64,000 bases of DNA, taken from Thiomicrorhabdus sp963677355. Lineage in GTDB: Bacteria; Pseudomonadota; Gammaproteobacteria; Thiomicrospirales; Thiomicrospiraceae. The stretch is from positions 186,001 through 250,000 of the forward strand of contig CAXXXQ010000001.1 in the NCBI GenBank assembly GCA_963677355.2, given 5' to 3'. A program made the translations under genes and the position numbers. Below are positions 9,406-18,440 of the stretch, one piece after another. Position 1 is the first letter of the stretch. Every line of letters starts with the position of its first letter. Under the pieces are notes generated by a model that worked only from the letters and a program-made list of their open reading frames with translations, was not told the DNA's origin and did not search any database.

Positions 9406-12129
9406 ATGCGCGATAACGGCAAAGTCACCCAAAACGAATATCAGCTTCCTCAAGGTATTACCATTGTTTCCGAAACGGACTTACACGGCAATATCGTCTC
9501 GGCCAACGAGGCTTTTATAGAAGCCAGTGGTTATGCTTGGACAGAATTGGTCGGCCAACCTCACAACATTCTGCGCCATCCGGATGTCCCACCCGCGGTT
9601 TTCAAAGATTTTTGGAGCACGATCCAATCCGGCAAACCTTGGTCGCAAATCGTTAAAAATCGCCGCAAGAACGGCGATCATTATTGGGTCGTTGCCAATG
9701 CCACACCCATCTTCGAAAATGGCGAAATTAAGGGTTATATGTCGGTCAGAATGGCCGCGAGCCGTGAACAAGTTCAAGCGGCCGAACAAGCTTACCGTGC
9801 CGTCGCTCAAAATAAGTTGACTTTAAAAAACGGCATGCCGGCAAAAATTACCGATCGATTCAATCCGATCTTACAACTCAACCAATCCACCATCGCTCTT
9901 TTTCTGTCAGTCCTGCTGCTAATTACCACTTTACTGCCGATTACGTTACCTGCAATTACAGAAATCATTCCGAAACTGTTTTTTGAAATCGCAGATGTTA
10001 TTTTATTGGGCTTGATCATCTTTAGCAGTTGGATAAATGGTAAACGCCTCAAGCAAGTGACTAAAACCATTACCGCAATTTCCGAAGGTAACTTTAACAA
10101 TCAAATCGATAGCCGCGGCTCTAATCTAGTCTCTTCCATTTTTAGCCGACTTAAATCCATGCAGATTAAGCTTGGGGCCGACTTGGATCATGTCAAAGCT
10201 GCACTGGCCACCTCGAAACGAATCGAAAGTGCGTTGAAATCCACTTCATCCAATGTCATCGTGGCCGACCGTTTCCGCAGCATCATCTTTATGAACGATG
10301 CCATTAAGAAGATGTTCAAAACGATTGAACCCGAACTGCAAGCGCATTTGTCCAACTTCGACAGCGAAAAACTATTGCGTCGGGACATTGATCTATTTTT
10401 CCAAGAAACTGACTATAAAGCGGAATTGATCGATAGCCTAAGCGGCACTCATGAAATGCGCCTTAAAATCGGATCAATCACATTGGATCTAATCATTGAC
10501 CCGATTTTTGACGACGACAAGAATAGAATCGGCACCGTCACCGAATGGAAAAACATGACCGAACAGCTGGCTATTGAAGAGAATATCCAAGACATCATTG
10601 CCAGCGCTTCGGAAGGCATCCTCTCGAACCGAATCAAAATGGATAACCTAAGCGGTTTTGAGGAGAACATCTCTTCTTCCATCAATTTGCTTATGAGTAG
10701 CTTCTCGGGAATTTCACAGAAACTAAATGATGTGCTATCCCGTATGGCTTCCGGAGACCTAACTGCTCGTCTTGAAGGTACTTATAAAGGCGAACTGCTG
10801 GCAATGCAGATGGCAACCAACAATGCGTTGAACAATCTTGGAATGACCCTATCCCAAGTCGATTTAGGAGCTAAAGAGATCGGTGGCATGTCTAAAGAAG
10901 TCTCCATGGCGAGTGAAGACCTCTCGCAGCGTACTCAAGAACAGGCTGCATCACTGGAACAGACTGCAGCCAGTATGGAGCAACTTACCGCCACTTTGGA
11001 AAACTCCACCAATAATGCGTTACAAGCCAACCAGTTGGTGCAAAGTACTGCACAACAAGCTTCAAGCGGAATCGAGGTGATGAATAAGACGCTTGGTGCC
11101 ATGAATGACATTACCGCTTTAAGCAATAAAATAGGCGAAATCACGTCCGTGATCGACAGCATCGCTTTCCAAACCAACCTTCTAGCCTTGAACGCGGCAG
11201 TAGAAGCCGCCAGAGCAGGCGAACACGGTAGAGGTTTTGCTGTGGTCGCGGGAGAAGTTCGCACCTTGGCCGGAAAATCGGCTGAAGCTGCCAAAGATAT
11301 TTCCAACCTGATCGGTTCGGCAACAGAACAGATCGGAACCGGAACCAAGCTGGTTGAAGAGACCAATACCGTTTTTGAACAGATGGTAAGTAGTATCAAT
11401 GAAGTCGAAGAGCTCGTGCGCGGCGTAGCGTCTACAACCGACGAGCAGACCAAAGGCATTCAGCAAGTTAATATTGCCATCCGTCAGCTGGACGACGTCA
11501 CCCAACAAAATGCCGCTTTGGTAGAGGAGCTGTCCGCAACCGCCGGTAATATGAACGAAGAATCACACAACCAAGTTGACTTCATTAGTCGATTCAAAAT
11601 TGACACTAGCTTGCATGACGCCCAACACATGGAAGTCGATTTTGCCGATGCCAAGATCAAACACAATGCCTGGAATGCCAAACTGGAACAGCTACTTGCC
11701 GGTCAGGAAACCGACATCAATAGCGAAAATGCCCGTAAACCGAATGTGTGCCCGTTAGGCCAATGGATTTACGGCTCCGGACAAAAATTCATGCACCTAG
11801 AAAAAATGCAGAAACTGGAGAAATTGCATAGTGAATTCCATAGTACGATCGGTAGAGTCATCGACGCTAAAGAACTTGATGACATGGAGTTGGCCACTAA
11901 AGAGAAAGAGCGCGTTTATCATCTTTCTCAAGAGATATTGACCATTATCGATCAACTAAACGACGAAGTGCAAAGCAGCAAAACACCTCACAACACTAGA
12001 GCAGCGCCAAAGACGGGCCAAGCCAATCCAGCAAAAACACAAACGGCTGAAATAAAACAAGCGCCCGTTCGCTCACCCGCACCGAGCAAACCAAAACCCT
12101 CAAACCCGGATGAATGGGCAGATTTTTAA
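9406..12129 (+). CDS. Methyl-accepting chemotaxis protein: PAS-TM-HAMP-PAS-MA-CZB with possible CheR tether
   Basis: A 907-residue chemoreceptor. An N-terminal Aer-type PAS (about 10-125; NILRHPDVP and NGDHYWVVANATP are typical) precedes two close membrane segments (about 162-207). A HAMP-like region, a second PAS (about 270-390), another HAMP-like stretch and the methyl-accepting signalling domain follow, the last with the hairpin core IDSIAFQTNLLALNAAVEAA. The C-terminal domain matches CZB zinc-binding domains: His753 in HxxWxxxL, Cys782 in CPLGQW, and His808 and His812 in HSEFH. A proline-rich linker ends in Glu903-Trp-Ala-Asp-Phe907, which fits the xWxxF pentapeptide that tethers CheR and CheB. 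CZB receptors in other bacteria respond to zinc or hypochlorous acid. The Aer-type PAS suggests redox or energy taxis. A terminator follows. Confidence 0.93.
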   Translation: MRDNGKVTQNEYQLPQGITIVSETDLHGNIVSANEAFIEASGYAWTELVGQPHNILRHPDVPPAVFKDFWSTIQSGKPWSQIVKNRRKNGDHYWVVANATPIFENGEIKGYMSVRMAASREQVQAAEQAYRAVAQNKLTLKNGMPAKITDRFNPILQLNQSTIALFLSVLLLITTLLPITLPAITEIIPKLFFEIADVILLGLIIFSSWINGKRLKQVTKTITAISEGNFNNQIDSRGSNLVSSIFSRLKSMQIKLGADLDHVKAALATSKRIESALKSTSSNVIVADRFRSIIFMNDAIKKMFKTIEPELQAHLSNFDSEKLLRRDIDLFFQETDYKAELIDSLSGTHEMRLKIGSITLDLIIDPIFDDDKNRIGTVTEWKNMTEQLAIEENIQDIIASASEGILSNRIKMDNLSGFEENISSSINLLMSSFSGISQKLNDVLSRMASGDLTARLEGTYKGELLAMQMATNNALNNLGMTLSQVDLGAKEIGGMSKEVSMASEDLSQRTQEQAASLEQTAASMEQLTATLENSTNNALQANQLVQSTAQQASSGIEVMNKTLGAMNDITALSNKIGEITSVIDSIAFQTNLLALNAAVEAARAGEHGRGFAVVAGEVRTLAGKSAEAAKDISNLIGSATEQIGTGTKLVEETNTVFEQMVSSINEVEELVRGVASTTDEQTKGIQQVNIAIRQLDDVTQQNAALVEELSATAGNMNEESHNQVDFISRFKIDTSLHDAQHMEVDFADAKIKHNAWNAKLEQLLAGQETDINSENARKPNVCPLGQWIYGSGQKFMHLEKMQKLEKLHSEFHSTIGRVIDAKELDDMELATKEKERVYHLSQEILTIIDQLNDEVQSSKTPHNTRAAPKTGQANPAKTQTAEIKQAPVRSPAPSKPKPSNPDEWADF

Positions 12130-12143
12130 CCTGTAATAACGAT

Positions 12144-12170
12144 AAAGCCCGGTCTTAGCCGGGCTTTTTT
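12144..12170 (+). terminator. Rho-independent terminator of the CZB chemoreceptor gene
   Basis: The arms AAAGCCCGG (12144-12152) and CCGGGCTTT (12159-12167) pair perfectly around a six-base loop and run into TTTTTT. The A-run on the other side could also let it stop the minus-strand gene that ends at 12191. Confidence 0.9.
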
Positions 12171-12190
12171 CTCATCGGTTAACGGCAAAC

Positions 12191-12742
12191 TTAAAAACAG
12201 AGTGAAATATTCTCACTCAAACCATCTTTCAAACCGGATAAAGAGAAATGATACTGCTGAGCTTCGATCGTGCGATGCGACAACGTGATGACGACACTCT
12301 TGCCGGTTTGCAACGCATCTAATAACCCTTGGTAACCTGCTTGCAAGGCTTGTAAAGAACTTCCTCTGACAGCCGGAATCTCCAAACGTATCTTATTGGA
12401 GTACTCTTCCGTGGTATCGACCACATTCAATATGCCGTTAAATGTCGAGTCATACGCTTTGCCGTCAATCGTCAATTTCAATTCCAGTAATTTCGGCGTT
12501 TCACTAATCACCTCGTCATTAAGCAGAATGACTTGGATCAACGGCAACGGCGACTGTATAGAACAACTGACCCCTAAAAAGGCTTCTCGCCGTTCCGTTT
12601 TCGTGAACGCCTCTAGCGCTTCGAGTGAACCTTGAACATCATGATAATAGCTAAAATGATAATCCTTAATCGCCTCGCTTTGCGCCGCATTCGCAAATAA
12701 CGGTACAAATAGAACAGCCAACGCTACCCAACGTAACAACAT
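12191..12742 (-). CDS. Secreted protein of unknown function
   Basis: A 183-residue protein with a clear signal peptide (MLLRWVALAVLFVPLFANA, cleavage expected after ANA or AAQ). The mature part alternates short beta-like stretches. It contains two cysteines, one near residue 60 (GVSCSIQ) and one at the penultimate residue (SLCF), which could pair in the periplasm. I recognise no family. It is divergent from the copper-resistance genes, but nothing in the sequence (no Met/His motif) ties it to copper. It converges on the chemoreceptor gene and may share its terminator. Confidence 0.65.
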   Translation of the reverse strand: MLLRWVALAVLFVPLFANAAQSEAIKDYHFSYYHDVQGSLEALEAFTKTERREAFLGVSCSIQSPLPLIQVILLNDEVISETPKLLELKLTIDGKAYDSTFNGILNVVDTTEEYSNKIRLEIPAVRGSSLQALQAGYQGLLDALQTGKSVVITLSHRTIEAQQYHFSLSGLKDGLSENISLCF

Positions 12743-12944
12743 AAAGCACCCTATTAAATTAATCTGCTAAAAACCAGTCATTCTACTTGATTCTCAACCT
12801 CTACTGGTAGGGAAGAAAGCGGCTCGAACGTTAAACCGATACAAAATTCTCCGTTAATGAAATTGGCCTATCAAAAATAATCAATTGAATTATCGGCCAG
12901 TCTGGCATAAATTATTAAAAAACAGATTCTTACTAAATCGGCTA

Positions 12945-13349
12945 ATGAAGTTATTGAAACGATTCACCCTATTTTGGATATTACTATCTATGCTGATTCA
13001 GCCGGTTATGGCTGAAGGCTTGATGGTGTCTTCGTCTAACAGCTCGTTTGCCGATCAAGCCATGCAACATAAATCAACCGCATTACACCAGCAGCATCAT
13101 AATCATCAGATGCACACAAGCCAAACGTCTTTGGAGCATAACCACGATTGCTGTGAATCCGGAGTTCATCAGTGCAAGATGTTCAATTGCGACTCTAACC
13201 TATGTAATCACCTCCATCTCTCGCAAGTATTGACCCCTTTGACCATTGAATTAACCAGCATTGTATTCAGCCACTTTTCGGCTACTCCCTTTAACTCTAA
13301 TCTGATCAGCAGAACCGTCTCCCCGGAAACACCGCCCCCACTCGCTTAA
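12945..13349 (+). CDS. Secreted His/Met/Cys-rich small protein, likely copper-linked
   Basis: A 134-residue protein starting MKLLKRFTLFWILLSMLIQPVMAEG, a textbook signal peptide. The ATG at 12945 is preferred over an in-frame TTG at 12885, which would add residues ahead of that signal. The mature region is dense in potential copper ligands: HKSTALHQQHHNHQMH, then HNHDCCESGVHQCKMFNCD, then CNHLHL. The C-terminus is proline-rich. It lies about 80 bases before copA and most likely belongs to the same copper-induced operon. No family name is certain; similar short His-rich proteins open cop or cus operons elsewhere. A periplasmic metal sponge or sensor role is inference. Confidence 0.7.
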   Translation: MKLLKRFTLFWILLSMLIQPVMAEGLMVSSSNSSFADQAMQHKSTALHQQHHNHQMHTSQTSLEHNHDCCESGVHQCKMFNCDSNLCNHLHLSQVLTPLTIELTSIVFSHFSATPFNSNLISRTVSPETPPPLA

Positions 13350-13429
13350 CTTTCTGTAATACGCATTGAAAGAGCTGTCGTTTGTATACGTACAGCCGTT
13401 TTGTATTTAAAGAAATTTGGAGTTAAGCA

Positions 13430-15517
13430 ATGAAAACAAAAAATGCTAACCACATGCAGCATACGCCGGGCACTGCGTTTTCTCGTCGCACTTTTATTCA
13501 AGGCGCCGTAATTGGCAGTGCAACCGCCTATGCCGGGCTACATTCGTCCCAACTATTCGCCGCGGTACCTAATGAAATAGATTCCCAAGCTAAAGCCATA
13601 AAACCGAATGTACTTTCAGGCACCGAGTTCCATCTGGAGATACGTGAAGCGGTCGTCAATTTCACAGGCACGCCGCAACTCGCAGCAACCATTAATAATA
13701 TGTTGCCAAGCCCGACATTGATATGGAGGGAGGGAGACACGGTGACCCTGCACGTCACCAATCATTTGCCGGAAGACAGCTCCATTCACTGGCACGGCAT
13801 CATATTACCGTTTGAAATGGATGGGGTTCCCGGGCTGACATTTGACGGCATCAAACCCGGTGAAACTTTCACCTATCAGTTTGAAGTAAAGCAACATGGT
13901 ACCTACTGGTATCACAGTCATTCCGGCTTTCAGGAGCAAAACGGTCTGTATGGTTCCATCGTCATTCTGCCCAAAAAATCGGATCCATACGAATATCAGA
14001 GAGATTTTGTGATTCAACTGTCCGACTGGACCGATGAAGATCCGCATGAGGTGGTTAAAAACCTCAAACGCATGCCGGACTACTACAATTATCAGCAACG
14101 AACACTGGGAGATTTCTTCCGCGAGGTCAAAGAAAAAGGCTTTACGGCAGCTTTCAACGACCGAAAAATGTGGAATGAAATGTCGATGATGGACAGAGAT
14201 CTTTCCGATGTCAGTGGTGCAACCTACACTTTCTTAATGAACGGCCATAATCCAGCAACCCATTGGCGCGGTTTGTTCAAGCCCGGCGAAAAAGTCAGGC
14301 TCCGTTTTATCAACAGCTCAGCCATGACCTTTTTCGACGTCAATATTCCCGGTTTGAAAATGACGGTGATTGCCTCGGACGGTAATCTGGTCCAACCAGT
14401 GGAAATCGATCAATTCCGCATCGGCGTCGCAGAAACCTACGATGTACTGGTTGAACCTCAGGAAGAGCAAGCCTACGCTGTCTTCGCGCAAGCCATTGAT
14501 CGCTCCGGCTTTGCCATCGGCAGTCTAACCACTAATAATTCCAAGTTGGCAGAAACGCCGGAGATGGATCCTCTGCCAATCTTGACTCACACAGATATGG
14601 CCATGGCTCATCATGGGCATATGGCAGGAATGTCTGGAATGTCAGAAATGGATCACAGTCAACATCAGGGAATGAATCATGATATGCCGGCGATGAATCA
14701 CTCTCAACATCAAGACATGAATCATGAGACGTCGGCAATGGATCACTCTCAACATCAGGAGATGAACCATGACATGCCGGCAATGGATCACACCCAGCAT
14801 CAGGAGATGAACCATAACATGCCGGCGATGGATCATTCCCAACATAAGCAGATGAATCATGACATGACGACAATGGATCATTCTCAACATCAATCAATGA
14901 ATGATGATATGCCAATGATGGATCACTCTCAGCATTACGGTATGAATCAAGGTTCAGCTCAAATGGCCGAATATGATGCCAATACCGAAGTGGCTGATTG
15001 GCCTGTCGAACAGGCGGAGATAAAGTGGGGACCGCACACCAATATGCGCGCCGAAAATGCACGCTATCGTTTGGATGATCCGGGCGTCGGTTTACGCAAT
15101 AACGGCCGCAAGGTGTTGACTTACGCAGACTTAAAAAATCTTCATCCGACCCGTCATGAACCCAAACCGGATCGTGAAATCATTTTGAACCTAACCGGTA
15201 ATATGGAGCGTTATCTCTGGTCGATAGACGGCGTGCCATACTCCGAAGCGGATCCGATTCATTTTAAATATGGAGAACGTGTTCGCATCACCTTTATCAA
15301 CAACACCATGATGAACCACCCTATGCATCTACACGGGCTATGGAGCGACTTGGAAACCGGGGATCTCAACTATTTGCCTAGAAAGCATACGGTCATAGTC
15401 CAGCCCGGTGCTCGCATAAGCTACCGGGTCACTGTCGATGCCAAAGGCGTCTGGGCTTACCACTGCCATATGCTTTACCACATGGCCGGTATGTTCAGAA
15501 AAGTGATCGTCGCTTAA
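13430..15517 (+). CDS. copA: Copper-resistance multicopper oxidase CopA
   Basis: Periplasmic multicopper oxidase of the PcoA/CopA family, thought to oxidise Cu(I) and bind copper. The 695 residues start with a Tat signal (Ser18-Arg-Arg-Thr-Phe22, then a hydrophobic stretch to QLFA). All copper motifs are visible: HWHG, YHSHSG, HPMHLHG and the C-terminal HCHMLYHMAGM with the type-1 Cys and axial Met. Residues 407 to about 507 hold a Met/His-rich insertion built of 15-residue repeats (listed separately). AGGTT-poor spacing makes the ribosome site unremarkable: TTTGGAGTTAAGCA precedes the ATG. It is followed 27 bases later by copB. Family assignment is very secure. Confidence 0.96.
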   Translation: MKTKNANHMQHTPGTAFSRRTFIQGAVIGSATAYAGLHSSQLFAAVPNEIDSQAKAIKPNVLSGTEFHLEIREAVVNFTGTPQLAATINNMLPSPTLIWREGDTVTLHVTNHLPEDSSIHWHGIILPFEMDGVPGLTFDGIKPGETFTYQFEVKQHGTYWYHSHSGFQEQNGLYGSIVILPKKSDPYEYQRDFVIQLSDWTDEDPHEVVKNLKRMPDYYNYQQRTLGDFFREVKEKGFTAAFNDRKMWNEMSMMDRDLSDVSGATYTFLMNGHNPATHWRGLFKPGEKVRLRFINSSAMTFFDVNIPGLKMTVIASDGNLVQPVEIDQFRIGVAETYDVLVEPQEEQAYAVFAQAIDRSGFAIGSLTTNNSKLAETPEMDPLPILTHTDMAMAHHGHMAGMSGMSEMDHSQHQGMNHDMPAMNHSQHQDMNHETSAMDHSQHQEMNHDMPAMDHTQHQEMNHNMPAMDHSQHKQMNHDMTTMDHSQHQSMNDDMPMMDHSQHYGMNQGSAQMAEYDANTEVADWPVEQAEIKWGPHTNMRAENARYRLDDPGVGLRNNGRKVLTYADLKNLHPTRHEPKPDREIILNLTGNMERYLWSIDGVPYSEADPIHFKYGERVRITFINNTMMNHPMHLHGLWSDLETGDLNYLPRKHTVIVQPGARISYRVTVDAKGVWAYHCHMLYHMAGMFRKVIVA
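14648..14950 (+). repeat. 45-bp tandem repeat inside copA coding for Met/His-rich 15-mers
   Basis: Six full 45-base units and a seventh partial one start at 14648, 14693, 14738, 14783, 14828, 14873 and 14918. The protein unit is close to MDHSQHQEMNHDMPA, with differences between copies such as MNHSQHQDMNHETSA and MDHSQHKQMNHDMTT. Each unit supplies three His and three Met on average, as in the copper-binding repeats of Pseudomonas CopA. The variation is mostly single substitutions, so the copies have diverged while keeping ligands and frame. Confidence 0.95.
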
Positions 15518-15544
15518 GCGCTTAAAGATAAAGGAGAAATTAAA

Positions 15545-16255
15545 ATGTTTAACATTACAGCTTCATGGTTACAGCACCCTGTACCACGTACTTTTTTTGG
15601 ATTCATGTTCTCTTTACAGAGCGCTCAAGCCGGCATGATGGATGAACCGGTCGTCAGCATGTTTGCTTTTGACAAACTTGAGGTATCAGATGAAACTGAC
15701 AATCCGATCAATTGGGAGTTTGATGCTTGGATCAAGCAGGGCATTCGCGGCATTGCTTTCACCTCGGAAGGCTCACGAGTCAATTCGGAAAACGAGAGTG
15801 AAAACCGACTGGTTTACAGTCAGGGTATCGCCCCCTATTGGGATGCGCAAATCGGGATAGGTTACGACACTCACGAAGAGGAGACTCACAACTGGGGGGT
15901 CATCGGCATAGCGGGAATGGCGCCCTATTTCTTTGAAAGTAACTTGCATCTTTACATTGATGGCGACGGCGTTTTGGGCATCCGGGCCAGTTCAGAAAAG
16001 GAACTGTTAATCACGCAAAGACTGATTCTAACGCCGGAAATCGAAGCGGAAGCCTACAGTGACGAGATCCCGGAAATGAAACACGGTTCAGGACTGTCAT
16101 CGGTGACGCTCGGTTTACGCTTGAAATACGAGTTCAAGCGTGAATTCGCGCCCTATGTGGGTATTGAGTGGAACAAAAAGTTCGGCGCAACAGCAGACTA
16201 CAGCGAAGACCCACAAAACACCAGTTTTGTGGCCGGTGTCAGCTTATGGTTTTAG
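15545..16255 (+). CDS. copB: Outer-membrane copper resistance protein CopB
   Basis: A 236-residue outer-membrane beta-barrel of the CopB/PcoB family. The start has AAAGGAGAAATTAAA just upstream, a strong ribosome site. The N-terminus (to about QSAQAG) reads as a signal peptide, although its hydrophobic core is short. The mature protein has the family stretches NRLVYSQGIAPYWDAQIGIGYD, FFESNLHLYIDGDGV, LTPEIEAEAYS and a C-terminal GVSLWF ending in aromatic Phe, as expected for a barrel strand recognised by Bam. The Met/His-rich N-terminal region of some CopB proteins is absent. It is presumably co-transcribed with copA and handles copper at the outer membrane. Confidence 0.9.
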   Translation: MFNITASWLQHPVPRTFFGFMFSLQSAQAGMMDEPVVSMFAFDKLEVSDETDNPINWEFDAWIKQGIRGIAFTSEGSRVNSENESENRLVYSQGIAPYWDAQIGIGYDTHEEETHNWGVIGIAGMAPYFFESNLHLYIDGDGVLGIRASSEKELLITQRLILTPEIEAEAYSDEIPEMKHGSGLSSVTLGLRLKYEFKREFAPYVGIEWNKKFGATADYSEDPQNTSFVAGVSLWF

Positions 16256-16280
16256 ACAAATAATTTGACAGTAAAAGGGA

Positions 16281-16306
16281 CTGGCTGAAACTTAAACTTC
16301 AGCCAG
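16281..16306 (-). terminator. Stem-loop across the parE stop codon, possible terminator
   Basis: The arms CTGGCTGAA (16281-16289) and TTCAGCCAG (16298-16306) are perfect, with an eight-base loop. On the minus strand the hairpin is followed by TCCCTTTTACTG, only a short T-run, so termination may be inefficient. The upstream arm lies within the last codons of parE, and copB converges on it. Confidence 0.45.
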
Positions 16307-18178
16307 ATCTCCTTTATCTTCCAGCCAAGCTTTACGATCCGGAGCGCGTTTTTTAGCGAGCAATTTATCCATCATTTCGGTCACTTCATGTTCGGCGTCA
16401 AGATTCAATTGTACCAGTCGACGTGTCGCCGGCATCATGGTGGTCTCGCGTAATTGAGGTGGATTCATTTCCCCTAACCCTTTAAAGCGGGTCACTTGTA
16501 CTTTGCCCGTTTTTTTCTCCGCTTCTATACGGTCCAGCACGCCTTGGCGTTCGCCTTCGTCCAAAGCATAAAACACCTCTTTACCGACATCGATACGATA
16601 CAGCGGCGGCATGGCAACATAGATGTGACCGGCTGAAACCAGCTTCGGGAAGTGACGGACGAACAGAGCACAAATCAAAGTAGCGATATGCAAACCGTCC
16701 GAATCGGCATCCGCCAAGATACAGATTTTGCCATAACGCAGTCCGCTTAAATCATCCGAACCGGGATCCACCCCGATGGCGACACTAATATCGTGAATCT
16801 CTTGAGAAGCCAACACCTGACCAGCATCGACCTCCCAGGTATTCAGAATCTTGCCTCGCAGCGGCATTATGGCCTGATAGTTTTTGTCTCGCGCCTGTTT
16901 TGCGGAACCACCGGCCGAATCCCCTTCCACCAAAAACAGTTCGGTCATAGTTAAATCGGACTCGGTGCAATCGGCCAACTTACCTGGCAACGCCGGACCG
17001 GAAGTGATCTTTTTACGGGTAATTTTTTTGGCTTTTTTACTGCGGTTTGAAGCGTTTTGTATGACGATTTCCGCAATTTTTTCCGCCACTTCGGTGTGCT
17101 GGTTAAGCCACAAACTCAATGCATCTTTTACCACCCCGGAAATAAAAGGTACGCATTCGCGTGAAGAGAGACGTTCTTTAGTCTGACCGGCAAATTGCGG
17201 ATCTCTTAATTTGGCGGACAACACAAAAGCGACGTTCAACCAAGCATCTTCCGGGGTAATCTTCACTCCACGAGGAATCAAATTCCGGAACTCGCAGAAT
17301 TCGCGGATCGCATCGGTTGCTCCGGAGCGCAATCCATTAACGTGGGTTCCACCTTGCGGCGTGGGAATCAAGTTGACATAACTTTCCATCAAGTTATCGT
17401 TCGGCTCAACCAACCAGGTAATCGCCCATTCAACCCCTTCATTCTCGGTTTGACTCTCGCCGATAAAACCTTCGATAGGCAGACGATCCTGCCCATCCAA
17501 AGCGTCGTTCAAATAGTCTTTCAAGCCATTTTCATAAAACCACTCTTCGGTCTCATTGTTAGTTTCATCAACAAAAGTGATCTTTAAACCGGGGCTTAAA
17601 ACCGCTTTCGCTCGTAACAGGTGCTTCAATCGGCTTAAGGCGTATTTCGGCGTGTCGAAAAACTGCGCATCCGGCCAAAAACGAACATAAGTACCGGTAT
17701 TCTTTTTGCCGACTTTACCAACCACTTCCAGCGGTTTAGCCAGATCACCATTGGCAAAAGTGATGGTATGCAACTTGGCATCACGTTTGATCTCAATATC
17801 TACCTTTTTCGATAAGGCATTGACCACCGAGATACCGACACCATGCAGACCACCGGAGAACTTATAAGCTTTATTGGAGAACTTCCCCCCCGCATGCAAT
17901 CGGGTCATAATTACTTCCACCCCGGGAACGCCCTCTTCCGGATGAATATCTACCGGCATACCGCGGCCGTTATCCTGCACCCCCATGGAACCGTCCGCAT
18001 AGTGAGTCACCGTAATTTCCGACGCATATCCGGCCAACGCCTCATCGACACTGTTATCGATGACCTCTTGCGCCAGATGGTTTGGGCGAGTGGTATCGGT
18101 ATACATGCCAGGACGTTTTCGGACAGGGTCTAAACCGGTTAAGACTTCAATTTCGGATGCATTGTAGTTTTCACTCAC
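16292..18178 (-). CDS. parE: DNA topoisomerase IV subunit B
   Basis: ATPase subunit of topoisomerase IV, partner of ParC. The 628 residues match the family. The GHKL ATPase part shows VIDNSVDEALAGYA, DNGRGMPVDIHPEEGVPG and the GGLHGVGISVVNALS lid. The transducer has QTKERLSS, and the TOPRIM domain has LFLVEGDSAGGSAKQARD, PLRGKILN and DADSDGLHI. The absence of the roughly 170-residue insertion of gammaproteobacterial GyrB, and the length itself, separate it from GyrB. It is divergent from ung, with a 262-base gap holding no other gene, and is not linked to parC. Confidence 0.96.
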   Translation of the reverse strand: MSENYNASEIEVLTGLDPVRKRPGMYTDTTRPNHLAQEVIDNSVDEALAGYASEITVTHYADGSMGVQDNGRGMPVDIHPEEGVPGVEVIMTRLHAGGKFSNKAYKFSGGLHGVGISVVNALSKKVDIEIKRDAKLHTITFANGDLAKPLEVVGKVGKKNTGTYVRFWPDAQFFDTPKYALSRLKHLLRAKAVLSPGLKITFVDETNNETEEWFYENGLKDYLNDALDGQDRLPIEGFIGESQTENEGVEWAITWLVEPNDNLMESYVNLIPTPQGGTHVNGLRSGATDAIREFCEFRNLIPRGVKITPEDAWLNVAFVLSAKLRDPQFAGQTKERLSSRECVPFISGVVKDALSLWLNQHTEVAEKIAEIVIQNASNRSKKAKKITRKKITSGPALPGKLADCTESDLTMTELFLVEGDSAGGSAKQARDKNYQAIMPLRGKILNTWEVDAGQVLASQEIHDISVAIGVDPGSDDLSGLRYGKICILADADSDGLHIATLICALFVRHFPKLVSAGHIYVAMPPLYRIDVGKEVFYALDEGERQGVLDRIEAEKKTGKVQVTRFKGLGEMNPPQLRETTMMPATRRLVQLNLDAEHEVTEMMDKLLAKKRAPDRKAWLEDKGDLAEV

Positions 18179-18440
18179 AGAGAGGGCTCCTAGCGATGGA
18201 ATGAATAAAAATTTATTGAAGATAATATCATATTCTTATGCTAAATCGAGACAAGCATAGAGAGCGCCTATCGGCAGACTCTATTAGGGAATATTCAAGC
18301 TTAACGTTTCTTGCTGAGCCAGCCGCCATTCATGGTCAACTACACTCAATCCTCAAGAATACACCTATATATAACAGTGAAATAGCAATTTTACGCTGAA
18401 ACCACAGTACAATATCTGCAACAAAACATCAGGTTCACAC

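Noticed and set aside
10935..11459. Long minus-strand frame (174 codons) inside the CZB chemoreceptor gene
   Set aside because: Shadow frame in the signalling domain; the same region of other chemoreceptor genes gives similar frames, and there is no family match by eye.
12788..12815. TTGATT plus CTACTGGTAG segment as a CueR/MerR-type promoter for the copper genes
   Set aside because: The arms match in only about half of positions and no -10 lies at the expected 19-base spacing.
14648..14950. Possible CRISPR-like array (regular 45-base repeats)
   Set aside because: The repeats are contiguous without spacers, stay in frame and encode the copper-binding Met/His repeats of CopA.
14532..15062. 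A 176-codon open frame on the minus strand across the copA repeat
   Set aside because: It mirrors the codon pattern of the Met/His repeats, has no ribosome site, and lies wholly inside a secure gene.
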